A stretch of 63,133 nucleotides of DNA from Lactobacillus sp. (GCA_030455605.1 JAKDPD010000007.1:1-63133); one strand, 5' to 3'. Positions 18,246 through 27,873 are shown, counted from the stretch's first letter. The notes: generated by a model not told the origin, from the sequence alone. Made by a program: numbers and translations.

Positions 18246-19963
18246 CTACTCTCTGCTTGGAATTGATTAATGGTCCGATATAAGTCATTACGTTCAATCA
18301 ATTCTTGATGGGTTCCAACATCTTCAATGCGACCATGATTCATGACAATAATCCGATCTGCATCCTTAACCGACGCAATCCGCTGCGAGATAATCAGCTT
18401 CGTGGTCGTTGGTAAGTCGCGGCGTAAGGCGACACGAATGGCTTGCTCAGTGCTAGTATCCACGGCACTCGTGGCATCATCTAAAATAATGATTTTTGGC
18501 TTTTTCAAAAGTGCGCGGGCAATGGTTAAACGCTGCTTTTGACCACCAGAAACGTTATTGCCACCCTGCTCGATTGGCGTATCATAACCAGCTGGCAGTT
18601 CTCGAATAAAGTCGTCCGCATGCGCCGTTTTGGCAGCGGCAACAAGTTCTTCATCAGTAGCTGTTTGATTGCCCCAACGTAAGTTGGACTTAACCGTACC
18701 CGAAAATAACACATTATTCTGCAACACTACCGCAACATTGTCACGTAACGTTTTAAGATCATAAGAACGCACATTATGGCCAGCAACCCGCACGGCACCA
18801 GTCGTGACATCATAAAGACGTGGAATCAGTGACACTAGTGTAGATTTTGAAGCACCAGTCTCACCAACAATCCCAATTGTTTCGCCAGATTTAATATGTA
18901 AATTAATATCGCTCAAAGCCTGGCAATCACCATTACTGCGGTACTTAAAATTAACGTGATCGAATAAAATATCGCCATTGTTGAGGGTCGTCACTGGCTT
19001 AATGGGATTTTTAATCGCCGGTTGTTCATCAATTACGGCCGCAATCCGCTTGCCAGAAGAAGTCGCCATAATCATTTGAACCGAAATCATAGCCAAGATA
19101 TTCAAACTAAACAGGACTGAGTTGGAATACGAAAACATCGCAATGAGTTGGCCAGCCTGCAGACCACCGCCGACAACCATTTTGGCGCCAAACCAACAAA
19201 TTAATAAATTAGAGATATTCAGAACCGCCATCACCGCTAGTGAATTCAAGGCAATAATCTTCATGGCTTTGACAAATAAGCGATAAATGAATTGTGCTGC
19301 TTTATTAAAGGCCAGGTTCTGTGATTGCTCTTGTACGTAAGTTTTAACTTCACGAATACCGCGAATATTTTCACGGACGACTTGATTTAACCGATCATAC
19401 CCTTTGAAAATACGCGGGAAGATTGGAAAAGCAGCTCTAATAATTGAAACTAACACTACGGCAAAAATTGGCGCAATCACGACGAAAACTAAAGAGAGTT
19501 GCGGACTAACCATTACTGACATCACAATTGAAACCAGTAGCATCATTGGCGCCCGAACGGCAATCCGAATTAACATTTGGTAAGACATTTGGACATTGGT
19601 AACGTCCGTCGTCATCCGGGTAACTAAACTAGCACTGGAGAATTTATCGATATTCTCAAAAGCATAGTCTTGGGTATGATAAAACATATCGTGGCGTAAA
19701 TTAGCAGCTACCCCAGCTGCTGCATGAGCCGACACGTAACTAGCACCCATCCCTAATGCTAATGAAACCAAGGTTAGGCCGAAGAGCATTCCGCCCAATC
19801 GCCAAATTAGCGTCATGTTACCACGATTAATCCCTTGATCAATCAAATTTCCTACAAAATAAGGAATGAGCATTTCAATCACCACTTCACCGGTTACTAG
19901 TAGTGGTGATAAAAGTGAGAATTTCTTATATTGGCGAATGGATTGTTTCAGTGTACTGATCAT
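18242..19963 (-). CDS. Heterodimeric ABC exporter, subunit A (LmrC/BmrC-like)
   Basis: This half-transporter of about 573 residues has six membrane segments and an ATPase domain. Walker A is GETGASKST, the signature VSGGQKQR, and Walker B ends IIILDDATSAVD with Asp where the catalytic Glu should be, as in the degenerate half of LmrCD/BmrCD-type heterodimers. The ATG at 19963 follows GGGAGGCACCA, so I prefer it to the open frame beginning at 19990. It is first in the two-gene operon. Confidence 0.92.
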   Translation of the reverse strand: MISTLKQSIRQYKKFSLLSPLLVTGEVVIEMLIPYFVGNLIDQGINRGNMTLIWRLGGMLFGLTLVSLALGMGASYVSAHAAAGVAANLRHDMFYHTQDYAFENIDKFSSASLVTRMTTDVTNVQMSYQMLIRIAVRAPMMLLVSIVMSVMVSPQLSLVFVVIAPIFAVVLVSIIRAAFPIFPRIFKGYDRLNQVVRENIRGIREVKTYVQEQSQNLAFNKAAQFIYRLFVKAMKIIALNSLAVMAVLNISNLLICWFGAKMVVGGGLQAGQLIAMFSYSNSVLFSLNILAMISVQMIMATSSGKRIAAVIDEQPAIKNPIKPVTTLNNGDILFDHVNFKYRSNGDCQALSDINLHIKSGETIGIVGETGASKSTLVSLIPRLYDVTTGAVRVAGHNVRSYDLKTLRDNVAVVLQNNVLFSGTVKSNLRWGNQTATDEELVAAAKTAHADDFIRELPAGYDTPIEQGGNNVSGGQKQRLTIARALLKKPKIIILDDATSAVDTSTEQAIRVALRRDLPTTTKLIISQRIASVKDADRIIVMNHGRIEDVGTHQELIERNDLYRTINQFQAESR

Positions 19964-20070
19964 TGGTGCCTCCCATTCTAAACAATACAAAAGGATAAAC
20001 AGGCATTTGCCTATTTATCCCAAAACCATCTTAGTAATTTTATACCTCTTTAAAATTGAATGCATGTATT

Positions 20071-20799
20071 TTACTTACGCTGTGAATTCATCCGCGCCCC
20101 GCCTAAAGTGGATCCGGTAATCCCATAATACTTTCTAAAATACCAACGGACGCCATAAGCAATCACTGCAATCAGAACATACCACATCCCTGGCAAAACT
20201 GGGTTAATTACTTTAATCACATTAAGTGACAAAATGAAAATCCAGACCATAAAACCACCAACAAGTAGCAAACTGACCAAGATTAATTTCAACCAAGAAA
20301 TTTTTCCTTTGGCACCATTGGGTAACACCCAGTCTTCGTATTTGGTCATGAAAACACCCATCAAGATACCAACAGAGGCAATCGACAGGACACCCATTTG
20401 GCCATTAGCAGCGGTCTTCTGGAAAGTGTTCATTAAACCAAAGATACCAGTGAAGATTGCCAGATAAAGCAGGGCACTATCTACAGCGCGCTGCCAAAAT
20501 GGGGCAGGCTGTGCTGGCTGATCTAATTCGGGATGTAGCAAGCGCGCTGCTGCTTGCTTGGGTGTTCCTAAGTAAAGCGCACGCGCAGTTTGACCACGGC
20601 GTTGTGCGGTTAAAATCTCAGGTAACAAAGCGGTCACCCGCGCTTGAGCGGCTTCAGTTGTTAATGAGCCTTGTAACTCTAATTCTTTTTGCAGCCGAAA
20701 AACATAAGCATTGTTTTTATTTGACAGCTGGGCACGTAAATCACCAGCTGGTTCCGTTGGTTCACTTGCCACTGGCTGCTGTTCATCTATTTTGGTCAT
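20071..20799 (-). CDS. DUF1129 family membrane protein
   Basis: This 242-residue protein has a hydrophilic N-terminal half (LRAQLSNKNNAYVFRLQKEL) followed by four membrane segments between about residues 105 and 230. It is recognisable as DUF1129, a family typically found in lactobacilli immediately downstream of ychF. It lies 11 bases from ychF in the conserved parB-DUF951-ychF order. Function is unknown. Confidence 0.82.
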   Translation of the reverse strand: MTKIDEQQPVASEPTEPAGDLRAQLSNKNNAYVFRLQKELELQGSLTTEAAQARVTALLPEILTAQRRGQTARALYLGTPKQAAARLLHPELDQPAQPAPFWQRAVDSALLYLAIFTGIFGLMNTFQKTAANGQMGVLSIASVGILMGVFMTKYEDWVLPNGAKGKISWLKLILVSLLLVGGFMVWIFILSLNVIKVINPVLPGMWYVLIAVIAYGVRWYFRKYYGITGSTLGGARMNSQRK

Positions 20800-20810
20800 C
20801 CAAATTCTCC

Positions 20811-21911
20811 TTAAACATTAAATCTAAATTCAATAATGTCACCATCAGCGACTTGGTATTCTTTACCTTCTAAGCGCAGGCGACCAGCCTCTTTAATCTT
20901 AGCCATCGTTTCATACTTATCCAAATCAGCATAAGAGACGACTTCAGCGCGAATAAAGCCGCGTTCAAAATCAGAGTGAATCACACCGGCAACTTGTGGT
21001 GCCTTCATGCCCTTATGGAAGGTCCAAGCACGCGTTTCAGGACCACCAGCAGTAAAGAATGTCCGCAAGCCCAAGAGATGGTAAGCAGCCCGGATTAAAC
21101 GATCGAGGCCTGATTCGCTAACCCCTTCAGCTTCGAGGAATTCTTGTTTTTCATCTCCATCAATCCCAGCAATTTCTTCTTCGGTTGCAGCCGATATCCC
21201 TAAACACTCCGCGCCTTCCTTATCAGCGTGTGCCTTAACGATTTGATAATAGGCATCTGCCGCTGGATCAGCCATGGCATCCTCGGCAATATTAGCCACA
21301 TAAATTACTGGCTTAGCCGTTAACAAGAAAAGACCTTTGACAATCGCTTGCTCATCTTCCGAAAAATCAAGTGAACGTACCGCATCCCCAGCTTCTAGTG
21401 CTGGCTGAATTTTAGCTAAAACTGCCATTTCGGCCTTAGCGGCCTTATCACCTTGTTGCGCAATTTTTTTTACTTTCGTGATGCGGCGATTAACTGCGTC
21501 TAAATCGGCAATTGCGAGTTCAAGATTAATCGTATTAATGTCTTCTTCAGGATCAACCTTGCCAGTAACGGAAGTAATATTGTCATCTTCAAAAGCACGA
21601 ACAACATGGACAATGGCATCCGTTTGACGAATGTTTTCCAAAAATTTGTTTCCTAAGCCTTCACCTTTGGAAGCCCCTTTGACTAGACCTGCAATATCGG
21701 TAAATTCAAACGTTGTATGCACAATCTTTTTTGCAGGAATAAGTGCTTGAATGCGAGCCAAACGCTTGTCCGGCACCTCGACCATCCCCACATTAGGTTC
21801 AATCGTCGCAAATGGGTAGTTGGCCATCTCGGCCCCCGCCTTTGTAATCGCATTGAACAAGGTTGATTTACCCACATTAGGTAATCCTACAATACCAGCA
21901 GTTAATGACAT
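20811..21911 (-). CDS. ychF: Redox-regulated ribosome-binding ATPase YchF
   Basis: This 366-residue Obg-family P-loop protein binds ribosomes and prefers ATP. G1 is GLPNVGKSTLFNAIT at residues 8-22, G3 is the DIAGLVKGASKGEGLGNKFL segment, and the atypical NxxE-type G4 reads YVANIAED. The C-terminal TGS-like domain (TFFTAGGPETRAWT, DIIEFRFNV) closes the protein. It belongs to the parA-parB-DUF951-ychF-DUF1129 block. Confidence 0.97.
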   Translation of the reverse strand: MSLTAGIVGLPNVGKSTLFNAITKAGAEMANYPFATIEPNVGMVEVPDKRLARIQALIPAKKIVHTTFEFTDIAGLVKGASKGEGLGNKFLENIRQTDAIVHVVRAFEDDNITSVTGKVDPEEDINTINLELAIADLDAVNRRITKVKKIAQQGDKAAKAEMAVLAKIQPALEAGDAVRSLDFSEDEQAIVKGLFLLTAKPVIYVANIAEDAMADPAADAYYQIVKAHADKEGAECLGISAATEEEIAGIDGDEKQEFLEAEGVSESGLDRLIRAAYHLLGLRTFFTAGGPETRAWTFHKGMKAPQVAGVIHSDFERGFIRAEVVSYADLDKYETMAKIKEAGRLRLEGKEYQVADGDIIEFRFNV

Positions 21912-21928
21912 TTTTCTCCTCTTCTTCT

Positions 21929-22201
21929 TTATTTCGGTTGATTCCAGTTAGGTTGTGCAATTTCAGATACGGGTATGTAATACTGAGAACGCCTAGCAGT
22001 TAAGTCATCATGCTTGATGAGTACCTTTTTGAGTCGCTGATTAAAATCCGCTCGGCTCATTAACATGATATGACCACATCCCATACACTTTAGACGAATA
22101 TCGGCGCCCAAACGTAAAATTTCCCAGTCATTAGCTTGACAAGCATGGCGTTTTTTCATCATGACGGTGTCTGCTAGCGCATAGTCTGCTTTATTGATCA
22201 T
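21929..22201 (-). CDS. DUF951 family small protein
   Basis: This 90-residue protein has the DUF951 core: VMMKKRHACQANDWEILRLG followed by DIRLKCMGCGHIMLMSR, with a CxxC pair. Its start overlaps the parB stop by 11 bases. It is conserved beside parB and ychF in Firmicutes; a nucleic-acid role is often presumed but not shown. Confidence 0.88.
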   Translation of the reverse strand: MINKADYALADTVMMKKRHACQANDWEILRLGADIRLKCMGCGHIMLMSRADFNQRLKKVLIKHDDLTARRSQYYIPVSEIAQPNWNQPK

Positions 22202-23081
22202 CCAAATCCACTCCCAATAAATCCAGCAAACGGTTTAAATCCGCGGTTGAACTAAAGTCAATGGACACGTGGCCTTTGCCTTGCTTCCCCGCTAAAATAT
22301 TAACGGATAAGCCTAGTTTAGCCGCCAGTTGCTGCTCACTAGCGGTAATAAAGGCTGACTTGTGTTGTCCTTTATGCACGCGTTGCGGCTTGGTATTAAG
22401 CTTTGCGACCAATGCCTCGACTTGTCGTACTGACAAGTCTTCCTTTACAATTCGCTTAGCTAATGCATCAATGCCTTGCTTATCTTTTAGCCCTAAAAGC
22501 GTGCGGCCTTGTCCCATTGACAAATCGCCGCGTTGTAACAAACGTTTCGTCTTGACCGGTAGCGTTAATAACCGCAAATAATTCGCAATATATGGCCGTG
22601 ACTTCCCCATGCGCTTAGAAATTTCTGCCTGCGTTAAGCCGAGATTTTTCTGTAACATCTCATAGGCTTGAGCTTCCTCAAGCGGTGTCAAATCCTCACG
22701 TTGCAGGTTCTCTAATACGGCCACTTCCATCATTTGACCCTCGTCAAACTTCCGCACAATTGCTGGAACGGTGGTCTTCTTAGCAAGTTTAGACGCACGG
22801 CAGCGCCGCTCACCGGCAATAATTTCATAACCATTGACTGATTGGCGCACAATGATTGGCTGGAAAACACCATTTTCAGCAATCGAATCTGCCAGTTCTT
22901 TCAGTCGCTGCTCATCAAATTGTTGCCTTGGCTGATAAGGATTAGGCCGAATATCCGCTAGGGCTAAATCGACCACATCTTCAGTTGCATCAAACTCTGG
23001 ATTGTCATCAAATAAAGCTTCGATGCCACGTCCTAAGCCACCTTTTTTATGTGCTTCATTATTTTTTGAGTCTCTTGCCAT
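22191..23081 (-). CDS. parB: Chromosome partitioning protein ParB (Spo0J)
   Basis: This 296-residue CTP-dependent DNA clamp loads at parS sites. The N-terminal ParA-interaction segment (GLGRGIEALF) is at residues 15-24, then the CTPase motifs (IAGERRCRASK) and the helix-turn-helix (TQAEISKRMGKSRPYIANYLRL). Its start overlaps the parA end by 23 bases. I found no parS-like 16-mer (TGTTTCACGTGAAACA) in the window. Confidence 0.97.
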   Translation of the reverse strand: MARDSKNNEAHKKGGLGRGIEALFDDNPEFDATEDVVDLALADIRPNPYQPRQQFDEQRLKELADSIAENGVFQPIIVRQSVNGYEIIAGERRCRASKLAKKTTVPAIVRKFDEGQMMEVAVLENLQREDLTPLEEAQAYEMLQKNLGLTQAEISKRMGKSRPYIANYLRLLTLPVKTKRLLQRGDLSMGQGRTLLGLKDKQGIDALAKRIVKEDLSVRQVEALVAKLNTKPQRVHKGQHKSAFITASEQQLAAKLGLSVNILAGKQGKGHVSIDFSSTADLNRLLDLLGVDLDDQ

Positions 23082-23838
23082 GAGCCTTTAGCACCTCTCT
23101 TGCTAGATCATCATATACTTTAGCTGCCCGCGAATTGGGAGCATATTCTGTGATTGCCTGCCCATAACTTGGGGCTTCCGCTAATTTAGTAATGCGTGGA
23201 ACAATGGTGTGATACACCTTTTTATGGAAATAAGCTTGTACTTCTTTAACCACTTCCGCCCCTAAATTAGTGCGGGCGTCTAGCATTGTCAAGAGCACAC
23301 CTTCAACCCCCAAATTTTGATTGAAGTGCTTCTGAACTAAGCGGATCGTATTGAGTAGCTGACTCAAGCCTTCCATTGCGTAGTATTCACTTTGAACCGG
23401 AATTAAAATTGCGTCACTGGCGGTAAAAGCATTGATTGACAATTGACCGAGTGATGGCGGGCAATCAATAAAGATAAAGTCGTAATCCGTCGCAATATCC
23501 GCTAATGCCGACTTGAGTCGGGTCTCACGCGCCATCATACTAATCAATTCGGTTTCGGCACCAGATAAATTAATCGTCGCCGGAACAATATCTAACTTAG
23601 CCATGCTCGTATGGTGAATGGTTTCTTTAATGGGTACTTCATCCACGAGTACTTTATAAATATCTTGGTCAATCGTCGACTTTTCAATCCCCAACCCAGA
23701 TGTCGCATTTCCTTGCGGATCAATATCAATAATCAAAACGCGGTAGCCACGCTTGGCAATCGAAGCTGCCAAATTAATGGTGGTCGTCGTTTTCCCAACC
23801 CCACCTTTTTGATTAGCAACCGAAATAACTTTAATCAT
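23059..23838 (-). CDS. parA: Chromosome partitioning ATPase ParA (Soj)
   Basis: This 259-residue Walker-type ATPase has the deviant Walker A (NQKGGVGKTTTTINLA, residues 9-24) and Walker B (FIFIDCPPSLG). It works with ParB in origin segregation and DnaA control. It lies between noc and parB, the usual arrangement near the replication origin in Firmicutes. Confidence 0.97.
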   Translation of the reverse strand: MIKVISVANQKGGVGKTTTTINLAASIAKRGYRVLIIDIDPQGNATSGLGIEKSTIDQDIYKVLVDEVPIKETIHHTSMAKLDIVPATINLSGAETELISMMARETRLKSALADIATDYDFIFIDCPPSLGQLSINAFTASDAILIPVQSEYYAMEGLSQLLNTIRLVQKHFNQNLGVEGVLLTMLDARTNLGAEVVKEVQAYFHKKVYHTIVPRITKLAEAPSYGQAITEYAPNSRAAKVYDDLAREVLKAHGKRLKK

Positions 23839-23853
23839 ACTCGCAATCCCCCT

Positions 23854-24705
23854 TTATTTGCGCTTCAACTCAATGGTAATGCGATAGTCGTCATCCTTTT
23901 TTTCTTCATGGACAATCGCCTTCACCCCGGACTCACGTGCCAACTTGACGGCTCGCTTAATCGTATTAATCTGAACCTTTAAGTCCTTGGGAACTCGCTG
24001 GCGAATTTTCGGTTGACTATCTTTGGTTTCCACTGTCGGCTTTTTAGCCACAGTTTTAGCCGCAAAATACCCCGGCAAGTCCTGACACATCTCCTCCGTA
24101 GCCTGAACGGTGAGTTTAGCAGTTAATATTTCCGTCAATGCCTTGAGCTGATCTTGCGGTGACAATGCCAATAGTGCCCGTCCATGACGCGCTGATAACT
24201 CTCGGCTGGCAAGATAACTTTGCACTTTAGGATCCAGCTTTAATAATCGCAGCTTATTCGCCACATAAGATTGTGACTTGCCAATTTCTTGAGCTAAAGC
24301 AGTCTGTGTAAGCTCATTCAGTTCCATCAAACGCCGATAAGCTTGCGCCTCATCGATGGGATTTAAATCCTCACGCTGCAGATTTTCAATGACGGCCAAA
24401 CTAGCCGCTTGGGCATCACTGAACGGTTTCACAATCGCGGCAATTTTTTCCCACCCAAGTTGTTTAACTGCCCGAAAGCGCCGTTCGCCGGCAATTAGCT
24501 CATACTGTCCAGACACGGGTCTCACGACAATTGGTTGCAATAATCCTTGCGTCTTGATGGTTTGGGCCAATTCATCAATCGCTGCCGCGGAAAAAGTATG
24601 CCTTGGTTGGTAACGATTCGGAATAATGATCGTCAGCGCTAACTGGCTAATCTGCTGATCTTGTGGCACTTCCTTATGCCGATTAAACGAAAAGAGTGAC
24701 ATCAT
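23854..24705 (-). CDS. noc: Nucleoid occlusion protein Noc (ParB paralogue)
   Basis: This 283-residue ParB-family DNA-binding protein is next to rsmG, the standard Noc position. It has the amphipathic N-terminal membrane-targeting stretch (MSLFSFNRHKE), the CTPase motif IAGERRFRAVK and the helix-turn-helix TALAQEIGKSQSYVANKLRL. Two adjacent ATG codons (24705 and 24702) follow AGGAGG; either could initiate, and spacing slightly favours the second. Confidence 0.93.
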   Translation of the reverse strand: MMSLFSFNRHKEVPQDQQISQLALTIIIPNRYQPRHTFSAAAIDELAQTIKTQGLLQPIVVRPVSGQYELIAGERRFRAVKQLGWEKIAAIVKPFSDAQAASLAVIENLQREDLNPIDEAQAYRRLMELNELTQTALAQEIGKSQSYVANKLRLLKLDPKVQSYLASRELSARHGRALLALSPQDQLKALTEILTAKLTVQATEEMCQDLPGYFAAKTVAKKPTVETKDSQPKIRQRVPKDLKVQINTIKRAVKLARESGVKAIVHEEKKDDDYRITIELKRK

Positions 24706-24713
24706 TCATCCTC

Positions 24714-25433
24714 CTATAGCGGCTTACGTGCTGGCGTTCCGGCTTGACGCGGATATTTGTTCGGAGTCTGATGGGTCTTTTTAATCAGAACCAATGTCCG
24801 CTCTTCATCTACTTCAGGTAGTGTCAAATCGGCAGCTTCCACAACACTTCCGCCTAGCTTACTAATTGCCACTTTAGCTAATTGCAATTCTGACTGGGCT
24901 TTGGGCCCCTTGAGCGCAATCAAGTAGCCACCCGGTTTCACCAAAGGTAGACAATATTCGCTCAAAACAGTCATTCGTGCCACTGCCCGAGCACTCACTA
25001 AATCAAACTGTTCCCGATAAGCCGGATTTTGACCCACATCTTCAGCACGGCCATGGACTAAGCTGACGTCTTGCAATCCCAGTTTAGCAATTAACTCGCT
25101 TAAAAAAGTTAAACGTTTCCCTAATGAGTCGACAATCGTGACTTGCAGCTGGGGACACAAAATTTTTAGGGGGATCGATGGAAAACCAGCACCAGCGCCA
25201 ACATCACACAACTTTACGGCTGATTGAAATAAGTGGGGAAATTGTAACAACGGTGTTAAACTATCATAAAAGTGTTTGAGATACACCTCTGGCTCGGCGG
25301 TAATCCGAGTAAGATTAACTTGTTCATTAGCAACAACTAATTCTTTAAAATAAAGCTTAAATTGTGCCACTTGTTGTGTCGTTAAGGGCAACTTATGGTT
25401 TGATAATGCTTGACTGAATGCTTCAGGAGTCAT
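24714..25433 (-). CDS. rsmG: 16S rRNA (guanine527-N7)-methyltransferase RsmG (GidB)
   Basis: This 239-residue SAM-dependent methyltransferase modifies G527 of 16S rRNA. The SAM-binding motif [16 protein letters not shown] is near residues 79-94 and the RAVARM / ALKGP segments follow. It is first in the rsmG-noc-parA-parB-DUF951-ychF-DUF1129 run. It appears intact. Confidence 0.96.
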   Translation of the reverse strand: MTPEAFSQALSNHKLPLTTQQVAQFKLYFKELVVANEQVNLTRITAEPEVYLKHFYDSLTPLLQFPHLFQSAVKLCDVGAGAGFPSIPLKILCPQLQVTIVDSLGKRLTFLSELIAKLGLQDVSLVHGRAEDVGQNPAYREQFDLVSARAVARMTVLSEYCLPLVKPGGYLIALKGPKAQSELQLAKVAISKLGGSVVEAADLTLPEVDEERTLVLIKKTHQTPNKYPRQAGTPARKPL

Positions 25434-25559
25434 TTTTCACCTGTCATATCTTGTTATAGAACAAAGGAATAATGTACGCTATCCCTGTAATTATGGAGTA
25501 TTTTAACGTAATCGTCAAAAGTTATCAGGGCTATAATAGCATTATAAGGAGATTTAACC

Positions 25560-26093
25560 ATGATTATCACGATTTTCGTATTACTTTACTTAGCTTTACG
25601 CCTTTACCGCGGCTATCATATTGGCTTTGTTGGGCTTATTCTTAACCTGATTTTTGGCGCAGTTGTTTTTATTTTAGCCATTATGCTTCAAAATCCGGTT
25701 GGAAATTGGCTCTACCAACAATTTGGCAGTAGCATCATGACCGAGTTGCCGGCTGAAACGAGTTTAATGCTTTATCGTTTTGTCGCCTTTTTTGTACTGG
25801 TCTTTATCTTGCGACAAATCATGCGTCTCATTCGCCATTCCCTGCCGCTGGCTCATCGCCGTGGAACTGCGGTCGGTACGAGTTTAAACCGCGTTACCGG
25901 TGCTTTAATCGCACTCATTGCTGGTTACTTCATCGTCTACGTGGGCCTTTCAATGCTCAATGCCTTTGATATTGTTTGGGTTCACCAGCAAATTGCCAGT
26001 GCGCCTTTCCTAAAATTCATTATTTATGACACGCCAGGTTTATCAAATGGTGTCTTCAATAATCTATTTAATATTAGTCGGACCGCGGCTTAA
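25560..26093 (+). CDS. CvpA-family membrane protein
   Basis: This 177-residue protein has four predicted membrane segments and the CvpA-type features RGYHIGFVGLILNLI near the N-terminus and HRRGTAVGTSLNRVTGALIALI in the middle. Its start follows AAGGAG at close spacing. It diverges from rsmG. The family is linked to colicin V production and other envelope roles; the exact function here is unknown. Confidence 0.85.
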   Translation: MIITIFVLLYLALRLYRGYHIGFVGLILNLIFGAVVFILAIMLQNPVGNWLYQQFGSSIMTELPAETSLMLYRFVAFFVLVFILRQIMRLIRHSLPLAHRRGTAVGTSLNRVTGALIALIAGYFIVYVGLSMLNAFDIVWVHQQIASAPFLKFIIYDTPGLSNGVFNNLFNISRTAA

Positions 26094-26102
26094 TCAGCGC
26101 AA

Positions 26103-26140
26103 ACAAATAGGACTAAAGCGAAGCTTTAGTCCTATTTGTT
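26103..26140. terminator. Bidirectional terminator
   Basis: ACAAATAGGACTAAAG / CTTTAGTCCTATTTGT is a 16-bp perfect stem with a four-base loop between the convergent cvpA and apbE genes. It overlaps the apbE stop codon. Confidence 0.88.
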
Positions 26141-27065
26141 AATCAAAATTATCATAAACAACGTGTTCATTTTCATACACAAAGACTGCACCTACCCGTT
26201 GCGGATCTCGATGCCAATTTGCAAGAGGTTTACCCGCGAAGAACAGCCGCTTGCATTCTAACTCGGCATCGACTGAATTTTTAGTAAACGTGGTAATCCC
26301 TGCAACCTGTGTTTGAACTGGATACCCCGTCCGCGGGTCAATTAAATGGTGATACTTCTTACCATTAACTTCCAAATAACGTTCATAAATACCAGAAGTG
26401 ACGGCTGAACATTCCGGTACCGTCACCACTGCAATATTATCGCCGCGTGGCTTGATTGGATCTTGAACCCCAACAGTCCATTCGCCACTACTACGTTTTG
26501 GGCTATGACCGACTAATAAAATATTGCCCCCAAGGTTAATGATCCCAGCGCTGATACCACCAGCACGCCACAAATCACGAATCCGATCTGCAATCCAACC
26601 TTTCGCAATTCCGCCTAAATCGAGCTCCATACCCACTTTTCGTAAATAAACCGTCTGATCTTGGTCATTTAAATCAACTTGAAACGGATCAGTTAGGGCC
26701 ATGTGGGCTTTAATTTCACTGTCCTGCGGAACATGCGCCCCCTTAAATCCAATATGCCAAAGTTTCACTACCGGACCAATCAACGCATTAAAGCCAAAAT
26801 TCTCCTGACTTTTTTTAACGGCTAATTTTACTAAACCATAAACTGCGCTTGAGACCTGAACGGGATGCTGACCAGCCGCATGATTAATGGACATCACCTC
26901 AGACTGGTCACGATTAACTGTTAATAAATCTTCATAACGATCAATTAAATCAAATGCCATTCGAATTAGGTAATCATCATTGGTCCCAAACATTTGTAAC
27001 GTAATGGCAGTCCCTAAAGCATGATAACTACCACTAACGACTTGTAATGCTAATTTATCAATCAT
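26139..27065 (-). CDS. apbE: FAD:protein FMN transferase (ApbE family)
   Basis: This enzyme of about 308 residues covalently attaches FMN from FAD to Ser/Thr of target flavoproteins. Visible motifs are LDLGGIAKGWIADRI and HHLIDPRTGYPV. It lacks a signal peptide or lipobox, so it is probably cytoplasmic. The ATG at 27065 follows GGAAG and overlaps the phosphatase stop codon by eight bases (ATGATTGA). The C-terminal metal-binding stretch reads SVDAELECKRLFFAG, somewhat diverged. No flavinylated target protein is in the window. Confidence 0.9.
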   Translation of the reverse strand: MIDKLALQVVSGSYHALGTAITLQMFGTNDDYLIRMAFDLIDRYEDLLTVNRDQSEVMSINHAAGQHPVQVSSAVYGLVKLAVKKSQENFGFNALIGPVVKLWHIGFKGAHVPQDSEIKAHMALTDPFQVDLNDQDQTVYLRKVGMELDLGGIAKGWIADRIRDLWRAGGISAGIINLGGNILLVGHSPKRSSGEWTVGVQDPIKPRGDNIAVVTVPECSAVTSGIYERYLEVNGKKYHHLIDPRTGYPVQTQVAGITTFTKNSVDAELECKRLFFAGKPLANWHRDPQRVGAVFVYENEHVVYDNFD

Positions 27066-27858
27066 TTTTTTCTTCCAAATATAATTCATATAAGGCTTGA
27101 CGTAACCTAGGAGTGACGCCCAACTGCTCCTCTAAATACTGGCTCATTCCACCATACTTTTGCTCAATCAGCAATAATGATGTATCTAAAAAGGCATCAC
27201 ACACTGAACCCAAAATTCGCATATTAGCACGCACGGTTAAGCTAGCACCAGCAGCTGCAAGCTCCTGGTCGCGATTTGCCCGATAGATGCTTAGCAACTC
27301 GTTTGAAGCTAAGTAATCTTGCCGAATGGTCTCAGCATCAACGCCTAGAATTGAGAGTAAAAAGATCACCGCTAGGCCAGTCCGATCTTTTCCTTCAGAA
27401 CAATGAATCACGGTTGCGCCAGTCCGCTGATTAGCTAAGAGTTCAAACAATTGATGATACGCCCTTTGTGCATGAGAACTCGTCACATGTAGCCGGTAAC
27501 GCATGCACATTAATTCAAACCCCACGTATTGGTCATGTTCATAGCGGGCTTTTAAAGCCTTGACCTGCTCGCTTGAACCACCGCTGGTGCTGTCATCATC
27601 AGATACCGCCAGCTGAACGTGATGGACACCTGGAATTTGAATATCTGGTCTCGCATCGCACTCTGCTGGTGAACGCAAATCGACGACTGTAGCCAGCCCA
27701 TACTGTAATAAATACTGGCGATCATGTAATGAAAGCAAGTTCATGTTGCCTGCACGTAATAGCCGGTGTGCCTTGACGCGATACCCATTACGGGTTAAGT
27801 AACCACCTAAATCACGTGGATTACGCACTGTTGCGAGTGGTAAAACATGTACTTTCAT
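27058..27858 (-). CDS. Tyrosine-protein phosphatase (Y_phosphatase3 family)
   Basis: This protein of about 266 residues has the phosphatase loop HCSEGKDRTG (Cx5R) near residue 166 and an N-terminal RNPRDLGGY motif, typical of LipA/Tep1-like phosphatases that act on phosphotyrosine or phosphoinositides. The ATG at 27858 is preceded by GGGAGGATTAGA. It is translationally coupled to apbE. A paralogue lies at 48984-49775. Confidence 0.9.
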   Translation of the reverse strand: MKVHVLPLATVRNPRDLGGYLTRNGYRVKAHRLLRAGNMNLLSLHDRQYLLQYGLATVVDLRSPAECDARPDIQIPGVHHVQLAVSDDDSTSGGSSEQVKALKARYEHDQYVGFELMCMRYRLHVTSSHAQRAYHQLFELLANQRTGATVIHCSEGKDRTGLAVIFLLSILGVDAETIRQDYLASNELLSIYRANRDQELAAAGASLTVRANMRILGSVCDAFLDTSLLLIEQKYGGMSQYLEEQLGVTPRLRQALYELYLEEKND

Positions 27859-27873
27859 TCTAATCCTCCCAAA

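Noticed and set aside
18342-19100. Open frames antisense to the ABC exporter genes
   Set aside because: They are explained by the reverse complement of conserved ATPase motifs and lack start signals.
22191-24705. Tandem ParB-family genes as a plasmid partition or duplicated system
   Set aside because: The order rsmG-noc-parA-parB-DUF951-ychF is the normal chromosomal arrangement; the two ParB-like proteins are Noc and Spo0J.
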